Shown here: positions 44,457 to 54,800 of the stretch, piece after piece
Layout of the letters: every line of letters begins with the position of its first letter
How positions within the stretch are numbered: position 1 is the stretch's first letter
Notes under the pieces: model-generated
The model's database searches: none
Seen by the model: the letters and a program-made list of their open reading frames with translations, nothing else
Told to the model about the DNA's origin: nothing
Origin: Dyadobacter frigoris
GTDB taxonomy: Bacteria; Bacteroidota; Bacteroidia; Cytophagales; Spirosomataceae
DNA length: 64,000 nucleotides
NCBI RefSeq assembly: GCF_005280585.1
Contig: NZ_SZVO01000013.1
Coordinates: 147,652 to 211,651, forward strand
Direction of reading: 5' to 3'
Made by a program: the position numbers and the translations under genes

Positions 44457-47372
44457 TTAAAAGCCGATATTAATTCCGAACAATACTTTCTTACTGATTG
44501 GATATTTGATGCTGGAAGTCCCGCCTGAGGGGCCCAGCACTACTTCGGGATCCATACCTGAAAATTTGGTGAATGTTACCAGATTGTCCGCGCTAACGAA
44601 AAGCTTCACATTCTCCGACCTGATTTTCCTTGCAAGATGATCGGGTAACTGGTAAGAAAAATTGATGTTCCTCAACCGGATATAACTTCCGTCTTCCAGA
44701 TACCTCGACGAGGCCTGATTGGAGTTTTTATTACCTCCGAAAACAGGTTTTGGGTGCGTGGCGATATCGCCCGGTTTTTCCCAGCGGCTCCATCCGTCGG
44801 CCAGTACCATGCTGTTGTACGTGTAGTAAGCACCGTCAGAATCGAATAACGCCCTTGAATTATGATATACCTTGTTGCCGCTCACGTAGTTGAAAAAGGC
44901 GGACAATGTAAATCCTTTGTAACTCCATGTATTGCTCATTCCGCCAGTAAGATTCGGGGATGCCGTGCCTACGTTCTGTTGGGTTGCACTCGCGTAAGAG
45001 TTAGTTGTCGTTCTGACTTCCTCGCCGTTAGCACCTTTCGAGACTTGCTCCCATAACGGATCGCCCGTGGCAGGATCTACGCCCATCCATTTGCGCATGT
45101 TCCAGGTATAAAGCTGCTGCCCTTCGCTAATGAGTATATTTCCCGTCCTGATATCCTTGCCCTGATCCAGCGTAAGTACTTTACTACGGTTAAACGCGAT
45201 GTTGAAATTTGTCACCCACAGGAACTTGCCTTCCAGGTTCACGCTGTTCAGGTTCAGCTCCAGACCGCGATTCCTTATCGCGCCTACATTCCTGATCACA
45301 GAGCCGAAACCGCTGGTGAAAGGCATTTCAACATTAAGCAAAAGCCCGTCAGTCGTCTTATTATATGCATCAATATTCAACATCAGCCTTTTGTACAAAC
45401 TGATATCCAATCCAAAGTTCAGGGTTTTCGCTTTTTCCCATGTAAGGTCTTTGTTGTCCATCTGGTAAGGAAATGCGGCCGAATTGCCTGCATATTGGCT
45501 GGCGAAGCTGTAAAGCCCAAACGATTGGTAATTTCCGATCTCTGCATTGCCGGTTACCCCGTAACTCGCGCGAAGTTTCAGCAGATCGAACGCCGCGAAA
45601 TTCTTCATGAAACTTTCGTTGCTCAAAACCCACGAGGCACCCAGGGTATAGAAATTTCCGGAACGGTTATTAGCCCCAAACCGGGAAGAAGACTCATTTA
45701 TGTAAGATCCAACCACGAAATACCGGTTAACATAGCTGTAATCAAGCTGGACAAGACCTTTGATAAACGAGTTTTCATTGATACTGCCCGTAGCGGAAAG
45801 TATCCGGGAGGCAGTATTCATCACGTGCAGGCCAGGCGCAAACCCTTCCCCGGTTACGCCATCGGCATCGATTTTGTTCTTTTCACCTTCCAGAACAGCA
45901 AGTGCACTTAGTTCATGTTTGCCGAAATTTCTATCATAGTGCAGGCGATTTGAAGTGATCATGGAAAGATTGTTAACGAACCCGTTGGTCAGCCGTCCCA
46001 GCCCTTTTCCTGCTTTTGCCCTGATATCGTAGTACAATTCACTCTTTGAAGTGGAAGTGCTCACCCGGTTGTAAGACGAAAATGTCAGATTTTTAAGGAT
46101 TGTATAATCCAGGTTAAGATCACCATCCAGGCCGGAAGCATTGGCCTGATTCAGGTTATACTGCCATCCATGCAGGAAGTTCTCCTGCTCTCTTCCGTAC
46201 CAGCCACCATCCGTTCCTTTGTTTACGGAACCGTCGGAATTGTAAGGATTATCCCAGGGCATGTTGTTATAAGCTCCGTACAAAGCACCATCCAGCCCCG
46301 CGCGATCCGACTCTTGTTTGCTGAGCCTTGCATTGATCTTCACATTAAGCTTCAACTTATCGTTGATCTTATGTGTAATGTTAGCTCTTACATTGTACCG
46401 TTTTGCATCATTATAGTGCAGCGTTCCCTGCTCGTTATAATAATTTCCGGAGATATAGAACTTGGTATTTTCAGAACCTCCTGAAAGCGATAGAACATAA
46501 TTTTGCGTGGAACCCGTCCTGAATGCGAGGTCCTGCCAGTTGGTATTTTGTGCTACTACACTTGCTGGTATTTCATTATTAAAACGATCGGCCGGGTAGA
46601 AACTCTTTTCATAATCATACAATTGTTGCGAGTTCATCACTTGGAAATTACCCGTTGTAGCATTGTTAAAACCGGCGGATGCATTAAAATCGATACGAGT
46701 TTTTCCTGATTTCCCAGATTTGGTAGTAATAATAATAACGCCGTTTGCAGCACGGGAACCGTACAAGCCGGTCGCCGCAGCATCTTTCAGGATGGTAACT
46801 GATTCGATATCGTTCGGGTTTGCATTCCCTCCGATGATCCCGTCCACTACCATCAACGGAGCCGAGCCTGCTGTGATGGAACTCGACCCGCGCACCACAA
46901 TACTGGGCGTGGAGTTAGGATCTCCGGATGAGTTGGAAACAATAACACCCGGTGCTTTTCCCTGCAATAAATTAATGGGATTGTTGGAAGTAACGTCATT
47001 AAGCTGCTTTCCGGTTACGACGGAAACCGAACTCGAAAGCTGGGAAAGCTGCTTGGAAGAATATCCCACCACCACTACTTCGTTCAGTGCCTTGGTATCG
47101 GCTACCAATGAAACGTTGATCACTGTGGAGTTGCCTACCGCGACTTCATGACTCTGATAACCTACAAAACTAAACATCAGTACGCTCTGGGCGTCAGGCA
47201 CTACTATTTCGTATGACCCATCGACGCCGGTATTGGAACCCTGGCTCGTACCCTTGATGACAATGTTTACGCCGGGCAGTGCCTCTCCTTTCTCATCGCT
47301 AACCTTGCCCGCTATACGCAGCTCATTTTTGACCTGTAAAACAGGTTTTATTGGGATAGCTGAGGTTTTCAA
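44457..47372 (-). CDS. SusC/RagA TonB-dependent receptor, N-terminus frameshifted
   Basis: The 971-residue frame holds a complete carboxypeptidase-regulatory-like domain (about 18-95; IAGKVSDEKGEALPGV), the plug (about 105-225; VVVVGYSSKQ, VLKDAAA-type TILKDAAATGLYGSRAANG) and the 22-strand barrel, ending IGFGF-type GINIGF. It begins at a TTG (47370-47372). The signal peptide lies upstream in another frame (47373-47535), so the natural N-terminus is interrupted. The secretin/TonB signalling domain normally present with a sigma/FecR pair is missing. Whether the receptor is exported depends on the frameshift being real. Confidence 0.85.
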   Translation of the reverse strand: MKTSAIPIKPVLQVKNELRIAGKVSDEKGEALPGVNIVIKGTSQGSNTGVDGSYEIVVPDAQSVLMFSFVGYQSHEVAVGNSTVINVSLVADTKALNEVVVVGYSSKQLSQLSSSVSVVTGKQLNDVTSNNPINLLQGKAPGVIVSNSSGDPNSTPSIVVRGSSSITAGSAPLMVVDGIIGGNANPNDIESVTILKDAAATGLYGSRAANGVIIITTKSGKSGKTRIDFNASAGFNNATTGNFQVMNSQQLYDYEKSFYPADRFNNEIPASVVAQNTNWQDLAFRTGSTQNYVLSLSGGSENTKFYISGNYYNEQGTLHYNDAKRYNVRANITHKINDKLKLNVKINARLSKQESDRAGLDGALYGAYNNMPWDNPYNSDGSVNKGTDGGWYGREQENFLHGWQYNLNQANASGLDGDLNLDYTILKNLTFSSYNRVSTSTSKSELYYDIRAKAGKGLGRLTNGFVNNLSMITSNRLHYDRNFGKHELSALAVLEGEKNKIDADGVTGEGFAPGLHVMNTASRILSATGSINENSFIKGLVQLDYSYVNRYFVVGSYINESSSRFGANNRSGNFYTLGASWVLSNESFMKNFAAFDLLKLRASYGVTGNAEIGNYQSFGLYSFASQYAGNSAAFPYQMDNKDLTWEKAKTLNFGLDISLYKRLMLNIDAYNKTTDGLLLNVEMPFTSGFGSVIRNVGAIRNRGLELNLNSVNLEGKFLWVTNFNIAFNRSKVLTLDQGKDIRTGNILISEGQQLYTWNMRKWMGVDPATGDPLWEQVSKGANGEEVRTTTNSYASATQQNVGTASPNLTGGMSNTWSYKGFTLSAFFNYVSGNKVYHNSRALFDSDGAYYTYNSMVLADGWSRWEKPGDIATHPKPVFGGNKNSNQASSRYLEDGSYIRLRNINFSYQLPDHLARKIRSENVKLFVSADNLVTFTKFSGMDPEVVLGPSGGTSSIKYPISKKVLFGINIGF

Positions 47373-47535
47373 ATCGATGGTGGATCGTTACAGATTTGTT
47401 CAGGTTCTGTGCATACGAATCCTCCGCCAACGCAATTGAGCAGATTGAGCAGATAAGTATGTAAAAAAAAGCGCTGTATTTCATTGTCATTAGAATATAA
47501 CGAACAACTTCACCCCTCGGGAGAGATTTTTTCAT
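47373..47535 (-). pseudogene. Out-of-frame signal peptide of the susC gene
   Basis: From ATG 47535 the frame encodes a charged start (MKKSLPRGEVVRYILMTMKY), a hydrophobic core (FFYILICSICSIALA) and EDSYAQNLNKSVTI, the usual N-terminus of SusC proteins. It then runs out of frame with the receptor. Removal of 7 bases in the sequence ACGATCCACCATCGATTTG would rejoin VTI to DLKTSAIPIK. This points to a small insertion, or to a sequencing error. Confidence 0.65.
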
Positions 47536-47722
47536 AATTTTGATAACATTAAAGTGATAGGAAATAAGTTTTGTAGCTACCGTTAGATTTCGAAGGCTGC
47601 GGAATGCATACAAATTGGAACTTTCATTTTACTGGTTCCCCGGGATTGTTTCCGGGGATTTTTGCTGTCTCGGGGTTTTTATTCATAGGCTCAGGTTTAG
47701 ATTACGTCTCATAAATATTCTT

Positions 47723-48793
47723 TCAGTTTTCCAAATAGCTTGTATTGGTCCGGATATTATTACATCTGCCATCCAGATGGTACTGTGCGTTTCCAAGCTT
47801 GGTTACTGTTCCGCCCAACGAACCCGACAGCATTTCCATCACGTTCTCGAATGGCGTAACTGCGTCAAAATCAGCATGTACTTGACAATCGCTCAAATTT
47901 GTGTTATAGGTAATTTTCACGGGGTAGTTCCTTTCAAGCGTTTTGATCACATCCGACAAAAGCGTATTTCTGAACTGCAGCTTCCCATTTCGCCAGGCAA
48001 TTTGCGCCGCTGCATCTATATCCACCTCCTTGTAAATATTTCCATCCGCATATTTCACTTGCTGGTTCCGGACGATCTGAATTGCAGATTCAGGAGAATT
48101 AACCTCTACTTTTCCTGTCATTACGGTCACAGAAACGGCCGGGTCTGCCTGATATGCCTTGATGTTGAAGCTGGTACCGAGCACCTTTGTCGTTATTTTC
48201 CCGGATTGGATTATAAAAGGCCTTTCAGTATCCCTGACAATTTCGAAATAAGCTTCCCCTTCCAGGCTTACTTCCCTGCTATTTTTTTGAAACGAAACAG
48301 GATAAGTCAGTTTGCTTTCTGCGTTGAGCCAGATCACCGAACCATCTTCCAGCGTAACTTTTTTCCTTTCGCCTATGCCGGCAACCTCCGTATGCGTCTG
48401 TACCAATAAAGCGAGAGCAGTATCCTTCAAAAGAGGCGCATCGGACCAGCGGGCAATAAAATAGCCGCCCACTCCACAACTTACCGCCAGCAAAATCCAA
48501 ACCGCTGCGACACGCGTCCAAAGTGGCAGTATGACAAAACGCCGCGGAGCAGAATCCAGATCCTTTTCGAAAGTCACTTTCTCCAAAAGCTTTTCATACA
48601 CCTGCTGAACAGCTTCTTCGGCTGACCCATTATCCAGGTCTATCGATTCCAAATGCCGCGTAATCAGGTTACGTAACGTATCGTTATTCTCCGGCAAGTT
48701 GAAACGGGCCAGCAACTCGCGTATCTGATCAGGCGCGCATTCGTTAGCCAGGTACCGCTCGAATAGTACTTTTATTTGTCCGTTTTCTTCCAA
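47723..48793 (-). CDS. FecR-family anti-sigma factor
   Basis: A 356-residue inner-membrane sigma regulator. The cytoplasmic N-terminal domain (about 1-95) is followed by one transmembrane helix (about 97-118; VAAVWILLAVSCGVGGYFIA), then the FecR domain (about 140-240; VTLEDGSVIWLNAESKLTYP, VSLEGEAYFEI, GTSFNIKAY) and a C-terminal domain that senses the receptor. It normally controls the ECF sigma factor encoded 157 bases upstream. The susC gene begins 187 bases downstream. Confidence 0.92.
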   Translation of the reverse strand: MEENGQIKVLFERYLANECAPDQIRELLARFNLPENNDTLRNLITRHLESIDLDNGSAEEAVQQVYEKLLEKVTFEKDLDSAPRRFVILPLWTRVAAVWILLAVSCGVGGYFIARWSDAPLLKDTALALLVQTHTEVAGIGERKKVTLEDGSVIWLNAESKLTYPVSFQKNSREVSLEGEAYFEIVRDTERPFIIQSGKITTKVLGTSFNIKAYQADPAVSVTVMTGKVEVNSPESAIQIVRNQQVKYADGNIYKEVDIDAAAQIAWRNGKLQFRNTLLSDVIKTLERNYPVKITYNTNLSDCQVHADFDAVTPFENVMEMLSGSLGGTVTKLGNAQYHLDGRCNNIRTNTSYLEN

Positions 48794-48950
48794 AGCGATT
48801 TACGTCAGTTAAGATTCTGGACTTAATACGCTTGGTAAAATATTATCCTCTGCTGTGGAGTGAAAAAAAAATTAAATTTCATTCAACTGGAAAGTGACAG
48901 TACGAAGTTCTGTTGGGAAAAAAAAATCAACGGTTAAAGGATAGCTGAAT

Positions 48951-49532
48951 TTACGATAGATCTATCAGAATCCAGATAAAGAGCGAAATTGCTACATCGC
49001 CATGCATCTGAAGATATTTCCTGATCGCGCGGTTTGCTTTAACGATGTGGTCGCTGATCGTGGAAGTGGAAATTTCGAGGAGCGAAGCGATCTCTTCGTA
49101 ACTTTTACCTTCTATTTTGCATAGTTTAAAAACCTGCTTGCGTACGGCGGGTAACTGTTCGATGGCCTTATTGACGCATTCGAGCCTTTCCTCAAATACT
49201 CCGCTCTCTTCGGAAGGACGGTAATATATGGCGGCTGAATGAACCAGGTTCTCAGTTAATATTTTGTCCCTGGCCACTTTGCGAAAATGGTCATACATCA
49301 GATTTTGAGCGATTGTAAACAGATATGCTTTAAATGGTTTTGTGAGATCTATCTGCGCACGTTTTTCCCAAACTTTTAAAAAAAGCTCTTGCAAAATTTC
49401 CTGAGAGGTCTCTTCACATTTGGTCAAACGTAGAATATTGGAGTATATCTGGCCGCTATACTTAAAGTAAAGATTCGTAAAAGCGTCTTTGTCTCCTTCA
49501 ATTAATTCTTTCAAAATCCCATTTTCCAGCAT
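48951..49532 (-). CDS. ECF RNA polymerase sigma factor
   Basis: A 193-residue ECF sigma factor that should direct transcription of the uptake operon when released by FecR. Region 2 (about 15-85; FTNLYFKYSGQIYSNILRL, AYLFTIAQNLMYDHFRK) and region 4 (about 125-180; LPAVRKQVFKLCKIEGKSYE, then IASLLEISTSTISDHIVKA) are complete. The ATG at 49532 is used because an upstream frame begins with a TTG and adds a cysteine-rich leader. It is the first gene of the long minus-strand operon. Confidence 0.92.
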   Translation of the reverse strand: MLENGILKELIEGDKDAFTNLYFKYSGQIYSNILRLTKCEETSQEILQELFLKVWEKRAQIDLTKPFKAYLFTIAQNLMYDHFRKVARDKILTENLVHSAAIYYRPSEESGVFEERLECVNKAIEQLPAVRKQVFKLCKIEGKSYEEIASLLEISTSTISDHIVKANRAIRKYLQMHGDVAISLFIWILIDLS

Positions 49533-50002
49533 ACAAAAGCTATTTAACCCGCATTGTACCAATTTTTAAGTGACCCATAGTAAAGATAGCATATAATTTG
49601 TTACTGTCAGCAAATACTAAAAAGTGTCGGGCACCTTCTTGCTAGTAATATTTTTCTTAACCATCTGAATAAACTTGAGGCTCGCCTAAGCATAATTCCG
49701 GTTGTGCTTTCAACTGTATCTGCCGCCACACTCAAGTTTGAAATGGCGCGGATTGTCAGACCACGTAAGAATTTTAAATCGGGCAATTCATTTTACCAAC
49801 ATTTTTATCAAAAAGGTGTTTAAACCTATTCATGATAGGTAAGATTCCCTGTTAAATTTTAAATTTTGTGGTGTTGAATCATAAAATGAAGATCTCCCCT
49901 GTTTCCAATATCCCCTTTATTTCTCCGAGACACTTCCAGATTTGGCACCGGTAAAATGTACTATCGCATAGATGGAATTGCAATAATAAAGAGGACAAAA
50001 AG
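49533..50002. other. Intergenic region upstream of the ECF sigma operon
   Basis: About 470 bases with no supported gene. It should hold the sigma-operon promoter, but no convincing consensus was found on the minus strand. Confidence 0.45.
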
Positions 50003-50332
50003 TTAAGCCGCAATTTTCTGCTTGTTTAAAAACTCTTCAAATTCTTTCGGAGATATTGACCCAAGAGATGAATGAAGCCTTTTTCTGTTATACCAGATTT
50101 CAATGTATTCAAAAATAATAATTCCCGCTTGCTGCTTATTTATGAACTTGTTTTGGTAAACACACTCTGCTTTTAAAGTTTTGAAAAAACTTTCTGCAAA
50201 TGCATTATCCCAGCAATTCCCTTTTCTGCCGCCGGACGGCCCCGTCGTGCTTCTGATTACAAGTAGGTTTTTGTCCAGCAGATTTTTAAATTCGTTGCAT
50301 GCGGAATAAGTACCCGAGGGGTTGACGTCCAT
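50003..50332 (-). pseudogene. IS3-family transposase C-terminal remnant
   Basis: The frame encodes the C-terminal third of an IS3-type transposase: RKGNCWDNAFAESFFKTLK with the last catalytic glutamate, then the end IEIWYNRKRLHSSLGS, ISPKEFEEFLNKQ. The first catalytic aspartates and the N-terminus are missing, and the HSDRG-x-QY region is altered (NPSGTYSACNEF). It is a separate, differently worn copy from the one at 35934. Confidence 0.8.
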
Positions 50333-50961
50333 TAAATTGCTATCATCCTTCCAGAGTAATTAGGCCGTCATTATGCCGAACACTTTTGGCCGCTTTTAAC
50401 CAGCTGTCACAGTCAGGCCGCTAGTTTTGCTATTCTTTTTGACTTGTTATTTTGGGAAAAACATTCAAGCAATCTTTAAACATCTGAAATTTCTCTTTAC
50501 ATCTTTGTAATAAAGCAATGCACCAAATTGTTTGGAAAGAAGCGCGCTGGCAATGCTTAGCTAAATAATAAGCAAAGCATCTGGTTAATCCTGAATGTTG
50601 ATAGTTTTATCTGATCATTGCACCTTTAATTACCTGCGGCTACTTTTGAGTTACAGAAACAATGTTAGGCTAAAATGGATAAACTAGAGGCGGGATTTTC
50701 CAACTCCACAACAGGAATTCAAATGTGTTATAATTGAGAGACTTTCTGAACCAAGCTCCCGCCTTTAATGGTACTTTGAATCCATCCTAAAATCTAGGCC
50801 GGAGCGTACCTTGCCCTTTCAAGGGTATTTGTTTAATAGCCTGGTGATCTTTTATAGAACCGCAACAGTAATAGAACACTAGAAGTTAACATGTAATAAT
50901 TGAAACCCAAAACACCTATGAAGATTCCCCAGGACATCAAGGCTGCCTGACAGTTTAACCC
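50333..50961. other. Intergenic region between IS3 remnant and GntR gene
   Basis: About 630 bases with no credible gene. It contains a GGCGGGA sequence (about 50688) and its inverse TCCCGCC (about 50757), about 70 bases apart. The remainder may be further mobile-element debris, but no protein remnant is recognisable. Confidence 0.4.
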
Positions 50962-51663
50962 TTATCTACCGGTAATTGTGTCAAAATAAACTTCCAGATG
51001 TTTATACATGGCCTTGCGGAATTCGTCCGGAGTGCCTTGTTTTAAACAGATAAACAAATCGTGATGTGTCACTGGGTTAGGAATATTGTGATGTATTCCT
51101 TTATTATAATATTCTGTAAAAACATGCTCAAAAACCGGCATTAGCAAATTCTGGAACCTTTTGAAAGTATCATTTCCAGTCATCTCATATAATTTTCCAT
51201 GAAAGGCCACTTCTTCCTCTCTGGAAACAACAACAGCGTCCTTTTGCTTTGAAACGACAGCTTCCAGCTCATTGAGATTCTTATCCGTTTTACGGGCAAA
51301 AAGAAACTCGGAAATCCCCATTTCCAAAATCAGGCGAAGCTCAAAAATATCTTTCAGATTATCCTGACTTAACAAAAGAGGGTTAAGCACCTTTTCAATT
51401 CCTGCCAACAGGTCAGGCTGCGCCATGATCATGCCTCTGCGCGGACGGGTCTCGATCATTCCCAGCATACGTAAGCGGCTCAGGGCTTCGCGTACCACAT
51501 TTCTGCCAACATTCAGCTTCTGAGAAATTTCCATCTCATTTGGTAGTGAATCCCCAGGTATAAGACCGTTTTCCTTAAAGTATTCTCTCAGGATATTCTC
51601 AACCCTGTCGGTCATCGACAGGCTTCCCAATGGTTCTAATGTATTGTGTTTCACTTCTGACAT
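50962..51663 (-). CDS. GntR-family (FadR-type) transcriptional regulator
   Basis: A 233-residue regulator: an N-terminal winged helix-turn-helix (about 10-80; DSLPNEMEISQKLNVGRNVV, then REALSRLRMLGMIETRPRRG) and a C-terminal helical FCD domain (about 100-228) with histidines and aspartates suited to binding a metal and an organic acid (for example VAFHGKLYEMTG and VTHHDLFICL). ATG 51663 is preferred to an upstream TTG. It is divergent from the susC operon at 51867 and likely represses it; candidate operators lie in the shared spacer. Confidence 0.9.
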   Translation of the reverse strand: MSEVKHNTLEPLGSLSMTDRVENILREYFKENGLIPGDSLPNEMEISQKLNVGRNVVREALSRLRMLGMIETRPRRGMIMAQPDLLAGIEKVLNPLLLSQDNLKDIFELRLILEMGISEFLFARKTDKNLNELEAVVSKQKDAVVVSREEEVAFHGKLYEMTGNDTFKRFQNLLMPVFEHVFTEYYNKGIHHNIPNPVTHHDLFICLKQGTPDEFRKAMYKHLEVYFDTITGR

Positions 51664-51670
51664 ACTCTGA

Positions 51671-51681
51671 TTTGCACTAAG
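51671..51681. promoter_or_regulatory. Left copy of inverted operator-like repeat
   Basis: TTTGCACTAAG, next to the gntR start codon, is the exact inverse of CTTAGTGCAAA at 51820-51830 near the susC start. The 11-base match in opposite orientation at both ends of the shared spacer suggests paired regulator sites. Confidence 0.4.
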
Positions 51682-51735
51682 TTGACGCAATATAGCATTT
51701 ACCGCAGAAATCAGTAACAAAAAAATTTATTTTCA

Positions 51736-51776
51736 GACAAAACCATTAATAATAAAATACTATTAATAAATTTGTC
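51736..51776. promoter_or_regulatory. 41-bp interrupted palindrome in the gntR-susC spacer
   Basis: GACAAA (51736-51741) and TTTGTC (51771-51776) and, inside, ATTAATA (51745-51751) and TATTAAT (51761-51767) share the centre at base 51756. Twenty-six bases pair symmetrically. This is a candidate operator for the divergently encoded GntR protein. Confidence 0.5.
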
Positions 51777-51819
51777 CTACAAATGAAATTAAGAAGATTA
51801 TTTGCTTAAATCAAAAAAT

Positions 51820-51830
51820 CTTAGTGCAAA
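51820..51830. promoter_or_regulatory. Right copy of inverted operator-like repeat
   Basis: CTTAGTGCAAA, 36 bases before the susC start codon, is the inverse of the sequence at 51671-51681. Confidence 0.4.
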
Positions 51831-51866
51831 ATGATTATCGTCTAAACTTTTAATTACATTAAATCG

Positions 51867-54800
51867 ATGCGAAAGTTCTATTTACCAACATTAATTTCAA
51901 TTTACATTTTGATCTCAGGCACCCAGGTCACGGCCCAGCAAACCGTACACGGAACTGTTAGCTCATCCGAGGACAATTCCCCAATGCCCTTTGTTACAGT
52001 CGTTGTGAAAGGCACACAGATTGGTATTAATACGGACGCACAGGGTATGTTCACAATCGCCGCCTCGCCAAAGCAAACTCTGATATTTAGTTTTGTCGGA
52101 TACAAAACACATCAGTTGGAAGTCGGCTCACAATCGGAGATTAATGTTTTGCTGGCCGCCGATGCAGCCAGTCTGGATGAAGCGGTTGTGGTTGGATATG
52201 GAACCCAGTCCCGATCAACATTGACTACCTCGATCACAAAACTGGATCCCAAGGTTCTGGAGAATACAACCTTTGCTAATGCAGCCTCCGCTTTACAGGG
52301 AACAGTTTCAGGTGTGAGAGTTCAGACAACATCAGGCCAGCCTGGCGTTTCGCCACGTGTGATCGTCCGCGGCGGGGCCTCAATCAACAACCCCAATGGT
52401 GCGGCGCCATTGTATGTCATTGACGGTATGCTCAGGTCAGACATGGATGGGATCAACGCTTTGGATATTGAATCCATGCAGGTGCTGAAAGACGCTGCCG
52501 CCACAGCCATTTATGGTGCCCGGGCTTCAAACGGCGTGGTGATCGTCGCCCTAAAGAAAGGAGTAGCCGGCAAGACCCGCATTAATTACAGTTATTCACT
52601 GGGTTTTACCAGCCTGAGAGATACATACAATACACTCTCAGCCAGGGACTATATCTATTACGGACGTCTGGGAGTGGCGGCTATTGGAGAAAAGCATCCG
52701 GAACGTTTATCCTGGTTGTCGGGTGCCAACGGACAGGGAATCGGCAATGACCTGACTAATAACACGGCCTACACCACGCAATACTTATCAGATGTTAACA
52801 AGCATAAACTTGATGAAGGATGGCAAAGCATGCCCGACCCTCTTAACCCATCCAAAACTATTATTTTCGATCAAACAGACTGGCAGAAGGTACTCTTCCG
52901 GAGGGGCGTAACACAGGACCATTATCTGAGTTTTTCAGGAGGAAATGAGAAGGCCACCTTTAATATGGGTGCGGGCTACACAAAAATTGACGGGATAGCC
53001 ATTAAAACCAATTATAACAGGTTTACGGCCAACATGAACGGCAAGCTTCAGGTCAACCGCAAAATGTTTGTATATGCCGGGCTCAATCTGAGCCGCTTTG
53101 GAAATAATTCAGTTTACAGTGAAAGTGAAATGTTTGAACGTTCGATAGGTCTTCCTCCTACGGCAAAATATAAATACGAGGATGGCAGCCTGGCTCCGGG
53201 GCAAAATAAGAGCCAGGGTAATCCTGAATATTACATGGGCAGAACAAAAAACAATAATCAGGTAAACATTATAACCGTTTCAGGAGGACTAAACTGGGAA
53301 ATCCTGCCCAATCTGATTTTTGAACCGGTTGTATCGCTTATTTACAAAGTCACCGACAGCAATGCGTTTCAAAAGTCGTATTTCAATACTCCGGTCCAGT
53401 TTGTAGATTCCAGAGACGCCAGCTCATCTTATGCCAAAGCAGATCAAAAGCAAATGGATGCGACTCTGAGCTATACAAAATCATTTATTAACGCGCACAA
53501 TTTTCAGGTTAAAACCGGACTATCCTATTTTGACAGACAAAACCGCTCACTCGATGCTTCGGGAAGAGGTGCGGCCACAGACCTGATTTCCACATTGAAT
53601 GCTTCTGCCACGCCCGTAAGCGTTTCCAGCTCGGCGACTTCCCAGGCCATTTTAGGCTTCTTTGGAAGGCTAACGTATGACTATAACCGTAAGTACCTTT
53701 TTGCGGTTACCGCACGCTATGACGGCGCATCCAATTTGGGCGATAAGAATAAATGGGGATTTTTCCCAGGTATATCCGCAGGCTGGAATGTTCATAATGA
53801 AAGCTTCTGGGTTCAGGATTCTCCGCTTACTAATCTGAAGCTGAGAGCAAGTTACGGGGTTAATGGTAACCTGGGTAATTTGTCTGATTTTCAGGCTCAG
53901 GGACAATACACAGTTGGAGCACGATATGACGGCCTTGCAGGGGTTGAATATTCCGTCATGGCTAACCCGGCACTTCGCTGGGAACAATCCAAAACACTGG
54001 ACTTCGGTCTGGATGCCGGCCTTTTCAAAGATCGTCTGCGGTTGATTGTGGATTACTACCGCCGCAATACCCAAAATTTAATTACTACCCTGGCCCTGCC
54101 TGAAGAAACTGGGTTCAGCAGCATTCTTACCAATCTGGGAAGTCTGGAAAATAAAGGTTTGGAAATGGAAATTTCATCCGGTTTAATCTCAACGGACAAT
54201 TTCACCTGGATCCTGTCACTTAACGCTTCAAAGAACAAAAACAAAATTCTTAAACTTCCGGATAACGCCAATGATAATAACCGCATCGGAGGATTCAATG
54301 TGTATGATCCGGCCTCAGGCACTTATGTGTGGAAAGGTGGATTGCAGGAGGGCAGCGCCATCGGGAACATGTATGGATATAAGCAGATTGGAATCTACGC
54401 AACCGATGAAGAAGCCGCAGCTGGTCCGCGCGACGAGCTGGTAGCAGGCACTGACAAGAGAAAATTCGGAGGAGACGTTAACTGGCTGGATGTTGATAAA
54501 AATAAAATCATTGACACCAAAGACCGTGTTTACATGGGAAATATTTATCCAAAATGGACCGGAGGCGCATCAAGCACATTGGCATTCAAGGGCCTGAGTT
54601 TGTATGTAAGAATGGATTATACGCTTGGCCATACCATATACAATTATGTAAGGGCGAATATGAACGCACAGTTCCAGGGCGATGTGAATGGGACAACAGA
54701 TCTTTTGAGATCATGGCTCAAACAAGGTGATAAAACAGATGTACCACGTTACTATTGGGCCGACCAGGCAGCTCAGTCCAATTACTGGCGTGGTGATCCG

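Noticed and set aside
47615..48409. 264-residue plus-strand frame opposite fecR
   Set aside because: Entirely antisense to a clear FecR gene; cysteine- and histidine-rich composition is typical of a shadow frame.
50688..50763. GGCGGGA and inverse TCCCGCC about 70 bases apart, possible miniature element
   Set aside because: Only 7-8 bases match and no target duplication was seen; could be chance.
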